From: Candidatus Paracaedibacteraceae bacterium
GTDB taxonomy: Bacteria; Pseudomonadota; Alphaproteobacteria; Paracaedibacterales; Paracaedibacteraceae
Length of the DNA: 64,000 nt
Direction of reading: 5' to 3'
Assembly: GCA_019636035.1 (NCBI GenBank)
Contig: JAHBYI010000003.1
Coordinates: forward strand, 1 to 64,000
Shown here piece by piece: positions 42,657-51,833 of this stretch. The notes beneath the pieces are model-generated. The model did no database searches. It saw only the letters and a list, made by a program, of their open reading frames with translations, and was not told the origin of the DNA. How positions within the stretch are numbered: the first letter of the stretch is position 1; every line of letters begins with the position of its first letter. The position numbers and the translations under genes were made by a program.

Positions 42657-45395
42657 CTATACGATCTGTTTACCCTTAAACTCTTTAATTGCCTGAAGAT
42701 ATGGCTTAACAGCCGTGTCCCCAGAGGCAAGCAATTCTTCAAGCAACGCTATAGAACGATCACGGTCTATACGGTTGAGTAGCAAAGCAAGTTCAAACTT
42801 AGAATCGCGGTCTCCTAATTCAGCACCTCGTTCAAATGATTGCTGTACTTTTGCTTGATCATAGGTAAGATGAAAGTTTAGCCAATATAACCCGGAACGT
42901 ATTAATCCTGCGATATAAGCAGATTCAGCACTCCCTAAATCAGCGGCTCGATCAAGTTTTTTCACAGCATCAAAGATAAGTGGCGGATTATTTTCCATAT
43001 CTTTAATCAATGTCAATGCTTCCTTATGTAACTCTCCTGAATCAGTCTGCACCATAAGGCGTTTGTATCGTTCAAGAAATTGAACGGCTAAAGCCGGGCA
43101 TGCACGTTGTGTTTCTGTTCCCTGTTCGATCAACTGAGCCAACTGAGCATAAGCATCCACATGCCCAAAATTTGCAGCAGTTTGCAAGAGATTAAGCGAT
43201 AAATCCAAAGGGTTAGGTACTTTAATCTTTCCGGTTAAGACCATCATTGCAGCCTCATAATGAGCCTCAATATGCCCAAGATCAGCTGCTTTCTTGAATG
43301 CAGAATACGCTAAGAAATCATTCTGAGGTGACCGTTTTAAAGAATCTTTTAAAAGATGCCCAATCACATAAGATGCAGTTCGGCTAGACTCTTCATCTCC
43401 CCAGATAGTAATAAAGCGTTGTAATGTTAAAGCATTAGGAATATCGCCTTGTTGCATAGAAATAAAAGAAGCTTGTTTTGTTGCCTCAATATGAATGGCA
43501 TTTGTGCCAGCCTTAGAGATACGCAAGAAAAGATCCAATGCTTTGTTAAGATCCCTGGCTTGTGTTCTAGAACCATTTTTAAAAGTGACGGCTTGTGCAA
43601 ATAACTGTTCCGCCGTGCTGGTTGCTTCTTCTTTAGCCACACGCTCAGCCTCTGCCTTACGCTCAGCCTCTGCCACACGCTCAGCCTCTGCCACACGCTC
43701 AGCCTCTGCCACACGATTAGCCTCTGCCACACGATTAGCCTCTGCCACACGATTAGCCTCTGCCACACGATTAGCCTCTGCCACACGATTAGCCTCTGCC
43801 ACACGATTAGCCTCTGCCACACGGTTAGCTTCCGCCACACGGTTAGCTTCCGCCACACGGTTAGCTTCCGCCACACGGTTAGCTTCTGCTACGCATTTTT
43901 CCTTATTTTTGCGAGCCTCTACCGCTTTATTTTTCTTAGCATTCGCTTCAGCCTTTTCTTCTCTAAGAAGCTGTTCTTGTGCTAAACGAACACGTTCGGC
44001 ATCTTGAAGACTTGTTGATGATGATGGAGCAGGTTTTCGATTAACTTCATCATCTCTGCGTGCATTAATAGTATTCTGTAGAGTAAAAAAAGAATATTTA
44101 ACCTTAGTCCAAAATGGGCTGTCATCTTTATCAACTAAAACCTGATAACCGTGATTATAAAAAACACCAGCACCAATTAAATCATTCGCTTCCAACCGGA
44201 ATAAAATCATTTTAATAATAGCTCTGATTTTTACAGTAGCATCCTCAGAATCAAGGCAGGGCAATAATAAAGTAAGCTGACTATCGTAATCAGACAAAGC
44301 CAATCGATCTGCCAAAAACAAGATAGCCTCAGCTGAGTCATGTTTAGCCATCAATACTATAAAATCCTTGCACTCCACTGGTTTTGAGTGAAAATATTCA
44401 TTTTTTAATCTATGAATTACTTTACTGATAAAATCTAAGAGAGGTTCTTTCGCCGGTAAACCAACAGCACTTAACATAATGATATCATTCATTATTTCAT
44501 TGAATGAATGTCGAGATAGATCAAGTTCATTATAATAATACTCAGCCCCCTCAATACTTCCCAATCGAGCTGCGGCAAGATAGCAAACCTTAGCTAAATC
44601 ACCAGATTCCAGATCAGAAAGTCTGTTCCCCAAAATAACAAGGGGTGAACCATAAGAATAAGGAGCTACCTTTTCAATCAAGGCATCAATCATTGCCTGT
44701 CGCAGCTCAGGTTTAGATAACGCTTCAAAGCTAGGAATCTCTATTCCATAAAGGCTATCCAATTCATCAGAGGCAGCTCTATTTCCATGATTGGCAAGGA
44801 TCAACAGGTGATCAGCAGGCATGCCCTTGGGAAGATCATCTAAATTCTCGTAATGTGCTATTGCCCATTTATGACCATTAAGCAAGGCACGATCGATAAC
44901 ATTTTTGGCTTGACCTGAATCAACAAAATTAAGTTTTCCAATAGGTCGTGATCTCAAATCATACAACAATTTTTGTGCATCTTCTTGATACGGATAGAGT
45001 TCTAAGAGAGAGAGTAACGCTTCTACGGGAATGATCGTACCATTAATTGGCACTCCAAATAAGGCTCTCCTTAACATTTCTATATTAAGACTTTGTCTGA
45101 AATGGAAAAATTTAGAATGAAAAAGTATACCTATACCATGATGGGGTAATTGCTCATAAAAACATCTATGTTCTTCTGGTAAAGATCTGAATGTCGCCTT
45201 AAGGAATTCAAGAAACTCAGCAGACGTGAATACAGGAATTTTTTCTTCCACTGATGTTACATCCACAAAACTCGGTAATACGGCTGGTGTAAAAGTATCA
45301 GATGGGGTTTTATCTTTTTCCGCAGCCACAGCCACAGCCACAGCCATAAGGCCAATAGAACTCAAAAGCATTGTTTTTAAAACGATATTTTTCAT
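42657..45395 (-). CDS. Exported Sel1/TPR-repeat protein with RVAEAN repeats
   Basis: 912 residues. I chose the ATG at 45395, which gives a signal peptide (MKNIVLKTMLLSSIGLMAVA) rather than the upstream frame start. The middle carries a run of RVAEAN/RVAEAE hexapeptides forming a long charged helix. Before and after it are Sel1-type helical repeats (AFKKAADLGHIEAHYEAAMM; SFERGAELGDRDSKFELALL). Such proteins act as scaffolds, often in host interaction, but the target is unknown. It is probably transcribed alone, with its own terminator. Confidence 0.75.
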   Translation of the reverse strand: MKNIVLKTMLLSSIGLMAVAVAVAAEKDKTPSDTFTPAVLPSFVDVTSVEEKIPVFTSAEFLEFLKATFRSLPEEHRCFYEQLPHHGIGILFHSKFFHFRQSLNIEMLRRALFGVPINGTIIPVEALLSLLELYPYQEDAQKLLYDLRSRPIGKLNFVDSGQAKNVIDRALLNGHKWAIAHYENLDDLPKGMPADHLLILANHGNRAASDELDSLYGIEIPSFEALSKPELRQAMIDALIEKVAPYSYGSPLVILGNRLSDLESGDLAKVCYLAAARLGSIEGAEYYYNELDLSRHSFNEIMNDIIMLSAVGLPAKEPLLDFISKVIHRLKNEYFHSKPVECKDFIVLMAKHDSAEAILFLADRLALSDYDSQLTLLLPCLDSEDATVKIRAIIKMILFRLEANDLIGAGVFYNHGYQVLVDKDDSPFWTKVKYSFFTLQNTINARRDDEVNRKPAPSSSTSLQDAERVRLAQEQLLREEKAEANAKKNKAVEARKNKEKCVAEANRVAEANRVAEANRVAEANRVAEANRVAEANRVAEANRVAEANRVAEANRVAEANRVAEAERVAEAERVAEAERKAEAERVAKEEATSTAEQLFAQAVTFKNGSRTQARDLNKALDLFLRISKAGTNAIHIEATKQASFISMQQGDIPNALTLQRFITIWGDEESSRTASYVIGHLLKDSLKRSPQNDFLAYSAFKKAADLGHIEAHYEAAMMVLTGKIKVPNPLDLSLNLLQTAANFGHVDAYAQLAQLIEQGTETQRACPALAVQFLERYKRLMVQTDSGELHKEALTLIKDMENNPPLIFDAVKKLDRAADLGSAESAYIAGLIRSGLYWLNFHLTYDQAKVQQSFERGAELGDRDSKFELALLLNRIDRDRSIALLEELLASGDTAVKPYLQAIKEFKGKQIV
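43637..43890 (-). repeat. 18-bp minisatellite coding RVAEAN/RVAEAE
   Basis: About fourteen 18-base units in three homogenised blocks: units with CGCTCA (RVAEAE), six with CGATTA, and at least three identical units with CGGTTAGCTTCC. The reading frame is kept because the unit length is a multiple of three. The block structure points to recent expansion. Confidence 0.9.
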
Positions 45396-45486
45396 GGCAG
45401 ATCTTTGTTTGTAATTGAACACATTAGTTCATACATAGTTATTGTTTTGTGTTTTTCAAGTCAGTATTTACAATGTGTCGCGATTC

Positions 45487-48400
45487 TTAATACCTAAACT
45501 CGAGACCATATCCTAAAGCTGTGTTTTGAGTACCTGCCTCAGCCTCAATTTTGGTATTTTTTGTAACATCAACTTTGGCCTTCACTTTTGAGCCAACATC
45601 CTGCTGTAATCCCTGCTCTAAACCAACAAAGATTTTCTCTGTCAATTGTTTACCAACGGCAACGCTGTAATGTGAATTGCTCTCATCAGAACCATCAATT
45701 GCCTCTTGCTTGTTCAAAGAAATATCATCAACCCCTAAAAGATGATTGAGGGAGTCCAAAGCACCGCCAGAAAATTTCCCAGCCTTAACAGCGGCCAAGG
45801 TCGTTGCCAATTGCAAACTTTGTGCAGCCGTGACTTCATTGATCGGTTTATCAAATAAGATCAGAGCAATAACATTTTCTGTGGATTGCGCCGGAATCGA
45901 CGTAAAATCTATCTTGGGTTCATCGACATGGCCCTTGACTGATATGAATGCTTCATACTCTCGAACCACCTTTTTCGCCGTAACATCTAGAACGGGCATA
46001 ATCTGACCATGCTTTGTCTCAAAGGTAACAGAGCTGGGTGCCAATACCAATTTCTTAGATGAAATATCCAACCTTCCCGACAAGGAATTCACCCCACCTG
46101 CGATATTGGGCATATTCAAAGGGCCAACAACGGTCATATTGCCTTTCCACTCACTTCTTAGACCAAATCCCTGAACATATAATTTTTTGGGAATATCGAT
46201 CTTTATATCTAATTGAGTCAGCAATTCCGTCGCTTTTTTTGCTTGTTTGCGGTGAAGTTCTTCTTCTGTTCGGAATGTCCGAATGGTTTTAGGTTCGGAT
46301 GATACTTGATTCAAATTGATCAAAGCAGAGTTAACATGAACATTTCCCTGAATCTGGTGGTGATGTGGTTTTTTGGTTCTTGCCGACAATTTTCCCGATG
46401 TCACAACAATAGCTTCATGCGTATTGGCGACAATAACCTTTTGAAGGGCTAAATCTAAATTCAGAACAGGAGCACTCAATTCCGGAAAAGTAACCCTTCC
46501 TGTCACCCCGAACGAGCCTTTATCATAATCCTTCCCCTCAAAGGATCGAACAACCAAAGATTGCCCTGATATTCCCAGCTCAGCCTTAATTTCCCTAAGG
46601 AGCATCCCTATGGTTCCATTCTCATAGAGCCCATCCTTTAAGGACACCCCCCCCTGAATATTGGGTGAAGTTAAGGTACCGTTACCCTTTAAAGCGACCG
46701 TTAATTTTCCCTTAAGTCGATCACCCCACCAGATCAAAGTGTTGAGTGCGGAAAGATTGATAATTCCCGTCAAGGAAGTCAAAACAGAGGTATTTTCTTC
46801 GGGCAGAAATTTATCTGTTTTAGCAACAAAATCCCCGACTAGTTTCGAATCAAGGTTATCCGAATAAGTCAACTGCGCATGAATATCAGAATGGTTATGG
46901 CGAACCGTGAAACCGAGGTTGATTAATTTTTCTTTCTTCCGTTCGCCTGATTCAAGACCAAAATCTTTTAACTTAAACTGAGCATCATATAAGGCATCCT
47001 TTCCTAAAATCATCCGCCCGTCCAAGGTACCTCGCCATTGTGTTCCTTCGATGAAAGAATTAAGAATCCGAGCATCAAAATCCGTAAAGAAAAGTTCCCC
47101 TTTTGGCTGAAGCGATAACATAAGATCTTTAGAGCGAAGCCCCCCTTCCATCAATTGAATCTCAGTATCTTGAACACGATAAGTATTATCAATGGCTTTT
47201 ATAACAATGGGTTTCTTTAACTCAATCAACCGTGATTTATCGTAAGTTGGGCGCATATAAAGCTCATCAACAACAAAATCTTGTAGCTCTAAATCTGAAA
47301 ATCCTGCAATTTTCATTTTCACATCAGTTGTTTCTGCCTTGATTTCAGCCTTATAGCGATCTTTTTCTGCATAAAGATCGGCATCCACGGATGATAATAA
47401 AGGATCGCGCCCATTGGTTGAGATGTTCTTTGCGCTAAGCGTTACTTTTTTTAGCTGTTCATCCCACCCCCCGGACACAGAAACCTCTCCCCAAAATGGA
47501 TGAAAGAAAAACTCACTCAAGTGTGCGATTTGTTTAAAGTCTGCTTGAAAAGCTGGAATCGTTTGATCCCGTTGATTATAAGTAACCTTAAGATGGCCGC
47601 CTGTCCCTAAAAGATGCAGAGATACCAGGTTATCTTTGACGTTCCCTGTTATCTGCCCTGCATAAGAAGGAGACTTTAAAGACCCGGCAATAGCACACTC
47701 TTGCTCAGTGCCATCGAGATTCAAATGGATCACTCTATCCTTTAGCTTCAGCGTTAGTTGAGCGGCCTTTGAAGCGGCACTCTTAACCTGCCCGACAAAG
47801 TTAAAGTCAGAATTCCCCGCTAAAATATTATTCACACGAGCATCAGGGCTGCTAAAATTCGATAAATTCGCAGATGCCGATCCATACACGCCCTTAAAAG
47901 TCGTTTGCCCCGATAGATCAAGGCGGACTTTTAGATTTCCCTCTGTCTTACTCAATAACGCAGGCGATAACGATAGAAATGAGGAAAGAGGTCGATCAAC
48001 AGTTGATTTAAGCGTATAATCAATGCCCTTTTGCTCGTAGATTATTGTCTCTGTTTCGGCATAATCTGTGTTAAACCCAAGATCAAGCTTAACATAATGA
48101 TGCTCTTTTTCCGATGATTTCATCACCCCTTTCAGAGAAAATCCCCCCTGATAGATTATTGGAATTTCAACAACGTCGACCGTTAACGCATCAACATTGA
48201 TCCGTGGAAGGGTTAAAGGATCATCCGTTGACTTCATATTAGGGTTTCTGAAATAGATAATTTTACCGGCGTGAACATCAGCGAAATGTATATTCCCGTA
48301 CAGGATGTCAACGCCACGCCAATCAAAAGATAAGTTTTGGATTTCAAGCCAAACTTCTGATGAATCTTTCAACTTAACTTTATCAACACTCAAGTTAAAG

Positions 48401-48558
48401 GGAAAAATACCCTTGACTCCTTTGATTCGGATTTTAAGGTCTGACGGCGTTGCAACATTAAGGATCCCCTGGATAACACGCGTATTAACCGAAGGGATTT
48501 GCAAAAGTAGTAACAAACAAAATGTTGCTATAATAAAAGTTTTTATGATCTTTAACAT
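45487..48558 (-). CDS. tamB: TamB-like translocation and assembly module protein
   Basis: 1023 residues: an N-terminal membrane anchor (IIKTFIIATFCLLLLLQI), a very long AsmA-like beta groove, and a C-terminal DUF490 domain (PKIDFTSIPAQSTENVIALI; EAEAGTQNTALGYGLEFRY). TamB bridges the envelope and works with TamA in outer membrane assembly or lipid transport. Overlaps tamA by one base. Confidence 0.9.
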   Translation of the reverse strand: MLKIIKTFIIATFCLLLLLQIPSVNTRVIQGILNVATPSDLKIRIKGVKGIFPFNLSVDKVKLKDSSEVWLEIQNLSFDWRGVDILYGNIHFADVHAGKIIYFRNPNMKSTDDPLTLPRINVDALTVDVVEIPIIYQGGFSLKGVMKSSEKEHHYVKLDLGFNTDYAETETIIYEQKGIDYTLKSTVDRPLSSFLSLSPALLSKTEGNLKVRLDLSGQTTFKGVYGSASANLSNFSSPDARVNNILAGNSDFNFVGQVKSAASKAAQLTLKLKDRVIHLNLDGTEQECAIAGSLKSPSYAGQITGNVKDNLVSLHLLGTGGHLKVTYNQRDQTIPAFQADFKQIAHLSEFFFHPFWGEVSVSGGWDEQLKKVTLSAKNISTNGRDPLLSSVDADLYAEKDRYKAEIKAETTDVKMKIAGFSDLELQDFVVDELYMRPTYDKSRLIELKKPIVIKAIDNTYRVQDTEIQLMEGGLRSKDLMLSLQPKGELFFTDFDARILNSFIEGTQWRGTLDGRMILGKDALYDAQFKLKDFGLESGERKKEKLINLGFTVRHNHSDIHAQLTYSDNLDSKLVGDFVAKTDKFLPEENTSVLTSLTGIINLSALNTLIWWGDRLKGKLTVALKGNGTLTSPNIQGGVSLKDGLYENGTIGMLLREIKAELGISGQSLVVRSFEGKDYDKGSFGVTGRVTFPELSAPVLNLDLALQKVIVANTHEAIVVTSGKLSARTKKPHHHQIQGNVHVNSALINLNQVSSEPKTIRTFRTEEELHRKQAKKATELLTQLDIKIDIPKKLYVQGFGLRSEWKGNMTVVGPLNMPNIAGGVNSLSGRLDISSKKLVLAPSSVTFETKHGQIMPVLDVTAKKVVREYEAFISVKGHVDEPKIDFTSIPAQSTENVIALILFDKPINEVTAAQSLQLATTLAAVKAGKFSGGALDSLNHLLGVDDISLNKQEAIDGSDESNSHYSVAVGKQLTEKIFVGLEQGLQQDVGSKVKAKVDVTKNTKIEAEAGTQNTALGYGLEFRY

Positions 48559-50393
48559 CAGAAAGCTTGTCCTAAACTTATATAGAATTGCACAGGGGCA
48601 TCATAGGATTTTCCATTAACTCGGCGACGTTTTGTCGGAAAAGCAATATCCAAACGGACAGGGCCAATGTCGGTATAATATTTACCACCAAGGCCGTAAC
48701 CTATCCTCATTTCTTGAGATCTAAATCCAGGGATTCTTGTCTCAGAAACAGCACCGGCCTCTGCAAAAATGGATAGCCCAAACTTTTCGGTTATACGATA
48801 ACGAGGTTCAACACCACACTCAAGAAGGGATTTTCCCCCCAAAGGTGTGCCTTGATCATCGGGCTTACTCAGTTTTTGATAACCATAGCCCCGAACCGAC
48901 CCGGATCCGCCGCCATACCATCTACGGTTAAAAGGAATATCTGTAAAATTAACACCGGCAATCTGGCCAATTCTTTGCCACGTTGCAAGAACAAACCTGT
49001 CTTTTTTGATCAACCGCCAATATTGCGAACTAAAAAGGCTCGCTTTCAACATAATCCCCGTACTATCGAAATCACCAACATAAGGTGCCACATCAACACG
49101 CCACTTCCATCCCTTGTACGGATTCAAAACGTCATTGCGATCATCATAGGTATACATAACAGGAACACCATAAAAAGTCCGCTTTGTACTCTGAAGTCGT
49201 TTTAAGTGCGAATGTTCAGCTTCTAGCCCCACCGCGTAGCTTGATGTTTCATTGATTTTATGCTCCAACCCGGAATAGGCATTATAGATAACACCAAAAT
49301 ACGCCTTTGTTTTCGCCTTTGTTGCAGAAATAATATTGACTAAGTTGAAGTCTGGCCAAATGACATCCGGAATTTTGAGGCCTATGGAATTTTTGAAGTG
49401 ACGTTGCCCACCTTCACCACGGATGTAAAAATCTTCACCACCACCAAAAGCATTTTTATGTTGCCAGACAAATTTGCCTCCAATCCCTTCTTGGGTACCG
49501 TAACGCGCCCCTAATACAACACGTCGAGGTGGTGCCTCGGTTAAATCGGCAATAATATCCGCCTTATCCCCGCGTGTTTTATGAGAGATCACCACAGAAG
49601 AAAACAGTTCTGTATCCAATAAGGCCTTACGTGTCTTATCTAAGGCTCGCTGATCATAGTAATCCTGATCGGTAAAGTGAAAACGATTGCGAATAAATGA
49701 TTCTGATATCGTTTTCTGTCCACGAATACTCAGGTTTCCGTAGCGTTTCTTACCCTTCAAGTGAATTTTATAGATTAAAATAATCTTATGCGTTTCGTCA
49801 TTGATCTTCCCGATCGGCTCGTCAATTTCGACATCAGGATAGCCATGACTCACAAAATAGCGGTGTAATTTCGGAACAGCAGACAGAACGTCGTCCAAAC
49901 GGACTTTTGTCCCGCGCCTAATATTAATGACCTTTTTCGCTTTTTCCGGCAGAATAGGAATCTCATCAGTACCTGTCATGTCGATATCAATGCCCTCAAC
50001 CCAATAAACAGGCCCCGGTTCCACGATAAATTTGACTTGCTTAATTTTTTCATCCGAATGATCAAGGACAAAAGTGGCATTACCTTGAAAATAACCATGA
50101 TTTTTAAGGGCTTTCTTTAATAAAGAAACATCCTCACCAGCCCGATATCTCAGGGCATTTGTACTTGTCGGATGTGCAACATCGCCCTGCATCAGCATTG
50201 GAATGGATTTGAAATAGGCTTCTTGCGATTTATCCCCTGCGATCTCTAGATTAGCCTGAAAGTCTATTTCAGGTAAATTAAGATCCTTGGGAGTAAACTT
50301 CTCATCTTCTTTGGACGGGAAGAAATAGCTACACCCAGCAAGAATCAAGGGTGATAAAAGAAGAATGGCTCTAATGCTATCCCTTCGTACCAT
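48558..50393 (-). CDS. tamA: TamA-like outer membrane protein (BamA superfamily) with lipobox
   Basis: 611 residues. N-terminal POTRA domains (SIRGQKTISESFIRNRFHFT) and a C-terminal barrel (RWYGGGSGSVRGYGYQKLSK; IRIGYGLGGKYYTDIGPVRL) as in TamA. The N-terminus (RAILLLSPLILAGCSYFF) has a lipobox LAGC with Cys21, so it may be a lipoprotein, which is unusual for TamA. Stop overlaps the tamB start. Confidence 0.88.
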   Translation of the reverse strand: MVRRDSIRAILLLSPLILAGCSYFFPSKEDEKFTPKDLNLPEIDFQANLEIAGDKSQEAYFKSIPMLMQGDVAHPTSTNALRYRAGEDVSLLKKALKNHGYFQGNATFVLDHSDEKIKQVKFIVEPGPVYWVEGIDIDMTGTDEIPILPEKAKKVINIRRGTKVRLDDVLSAVPKLHRYFVSHGYPDVEIDEPIGKINDETHKIILIYKIHLKGKKRYGNLSIRGQKTISESFIRNRFHFTDQDYYDQRALDKTRKALLDTELFSSVVISHKTRGDKADIIADLTEAPPRRVVLGARYGTQEGIGGKFVWQHKNAFGGGEDFYIRGEGGQRHFKNSIGLKIPDVIWPDFNLVNIISATKAKTKAYFGVIYNAYSGLEHKINETSSYAVGLEAEHSHLKRLQSTKRTFYGVPVMYTYDDRNDVLNPYKGWKWRVDVAPYVGDFDSTGIMLKASLFSSQYWRLIKKDRFVLATWQRIGQIAGVNFTDIPFNRRWYGGGSGSVRGYGYQKLSKPDDQGTPLGGKSLLECGVEPRYRITEKFGLSIFAEAGAVSETRIPGFRSQEMRIGYGLGGKYYTDIGPVRLDIAFPTKRRRVNGKSYDAPVQFYISLGQAF

Positions 50394-50399
50394 AAAAAT

Positions 50400-51737
50400 C
50401 TACCCGTATAGAAAAAACCAACAAAACAACGCAAAGCAAGGCAACAGAATCAAACAAGACCACGCCATATATCCGAAAAATGTCGGCATTTTGATGTGCT
50501 GTTTTTCAGCAATCGCCTTAACCATAAAATTGGGGGCATTCCCGATATAAGTCATTGCGCCCATAAAGACCGCCCCGGCTGAAATTGCCATTAAGGTCGA
50601 GGTCATTGTTGTACTCAATGTAACAGCATCACCACCAGCCATATGATAAAACACTAAATAGGTTGGCGCATTATCCAGAAAGGCAGACAACCATCCCGTC
50701 AACCAAAAATAGAGTGTATTGTCAGGAACACCGCCAGGATTAGCCAATCGCAGCACCCTGGCAAAAAGCCCTTGTTCCCCTTGATGCAACATCTGAACAA
50801 CAGGGATAATTGTTGTGAAGATTCCAATAAAAAGTTTTGCAACTTCCTTAAAGGGTTCCCAGCTATAACTATTGTAATGGCGGATTGTCTTCGGTGTAAT
50901 CGTCCATGATAAAATAGCCAGACTGAGAAGCATCAAATCGCGGCCAATGCCCGCCCACGTCAAATTTAAAACCCCCAGATGAGGTGCTGAATCCCAAGAT
51001 CCAAACATCCAAACAGAAAGAACAATACCGATAAGGATCGGAAAGTTCCGAAATCCGGAAATATGCAATCGCCTTTCGCCATTGGCTCGGGCTTTTGGTT
51101 GTGCCGGTTCTTGTCTCAGCAAATAAGAATCAATTATCCAAAACACAGCCAACAGGACAAACAACATCTTTGCCACCGGAAAAAACAGATGTTCCATAGG
51201 CCACCAGAAAGGTATCCCCTGTAAATACCCTAGAAACAAGGGTGGATCCCCCAACGGTGTTAGACTTCCGCCAATATTGGCAACGATAAATATAAAGAAA
51301 ATAATCAGATGAACCTTATGTTTTCGATGGCGATTCATCTCAATCAACGGGCGAATTAACAACATCGCTGCCCCCGTTGTTCCGATAAAACTAGCAAGGA
51401 ATCCACCAATCAAAAGAAATAAAGTGTTGGTTCTGGCCTTTGCCCTTGTCTTAATAACGATATGGATTCCCCCTGTAACGGTATACAGGGATGCAATCAT
51501 CAAAATAAAGGGCACATATTCGTGTAAAAGCATATGTATCCATTGCCCCCCGGTTATTGCCACACCAAATTTCCCAATCATTAACAACAGAGAAATGGCC
51601 AACCAAAAGAGCGAAATCCGATAATAATGACTATGCCAAATCTGTGGAAACAGAACAGGCCCCAAGGATATTGATAATAAAATACCGATAAACGGCAAGA
51701 CGTATAAATAGGAGGATAACTCAGACTCAAAAATCAT
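50400..51737 (-). CDS. NhaD-like sodium/proton antiporter
   Basis: 445-residue polytopic membrane protein of the ion transporter superfamily. Two inverted-repeat-like segments carry family marks: FIGTTGAAMLLIRPLIEMNR and NIGGSLTPLGDPPLFLGYLQ, then LSAFLDNAPTYLVFYHMAGG and MGAMTYIGNAPNFMVKAIAE. It is likely to exchange sodium for protons across the inner membrane. It lies 6 bases upstream of tamA on the same strand. Confidence 0.82.
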   Translation of the reverse strand: MIFESELSSYLYVLPFIGILLSISLGPVLFPQIWHSHYYRISLFWLAISLLLMIGKFGVAITGGQWIHMLLHEYVPFILMIASLYTVTGGIHIVIKTRAKARTNTLFLLIGGFLASFIGTTGAAMLLIRPLIEMNRHRKHKVHLIIFFIFIVANIGGSLTPLGDPPLFLGYLQGIPFWWPMEHLFFPVAKMLFVLLAVFWIIDSYLLRQEPAQPKARANGERRLHISGFRNFPILIGIVLSVWMFGSWDSAPHLGVLNLTWAGIGRDLMLLSLAILSWTITPKTIRHYNSYSWEPFKEVAKLFIGIFTTIIPVVQMLHQGEQGLFARVLRLANPGGVPDNTLYFWLTGWLSAFLDNAPTYLVFYHMAGGDAVTLSTTMTSTLMAISAGAVFMGAMTYIGNAPNFMVKAIAEKQHIKMPTFFGYMAWSCLILLPCFALFCWFFLYG

Positions 51738-51833
51738 TTTTACCTTCTTTGTGGGAGCAATTGATAATCTTTTTAAAATAATTCAATATTAACTAAGAAT
51801 ACCTCTCTTTTGCTTGAAGTTAAAGGTGAAAAC

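Noticed and set aside
43427..43876. Minus-strand 149-residue ORF of repeated WQRLIVWQ-like units
   Set aside because: It is the minisatellite read in another frame; the 18-base unit has no stop in several frames.
43637..43890. CRISPR array
   Set aside because: Units are contiguous 18-mers without spacers and inside a coding frame.
43495..44007. Plus-strand 170-residue Ala/Ser-rich repeat ORF
   Set aside because: Antisense of the same minisatellite and the Sel1 gene; no ribosome site or signal.
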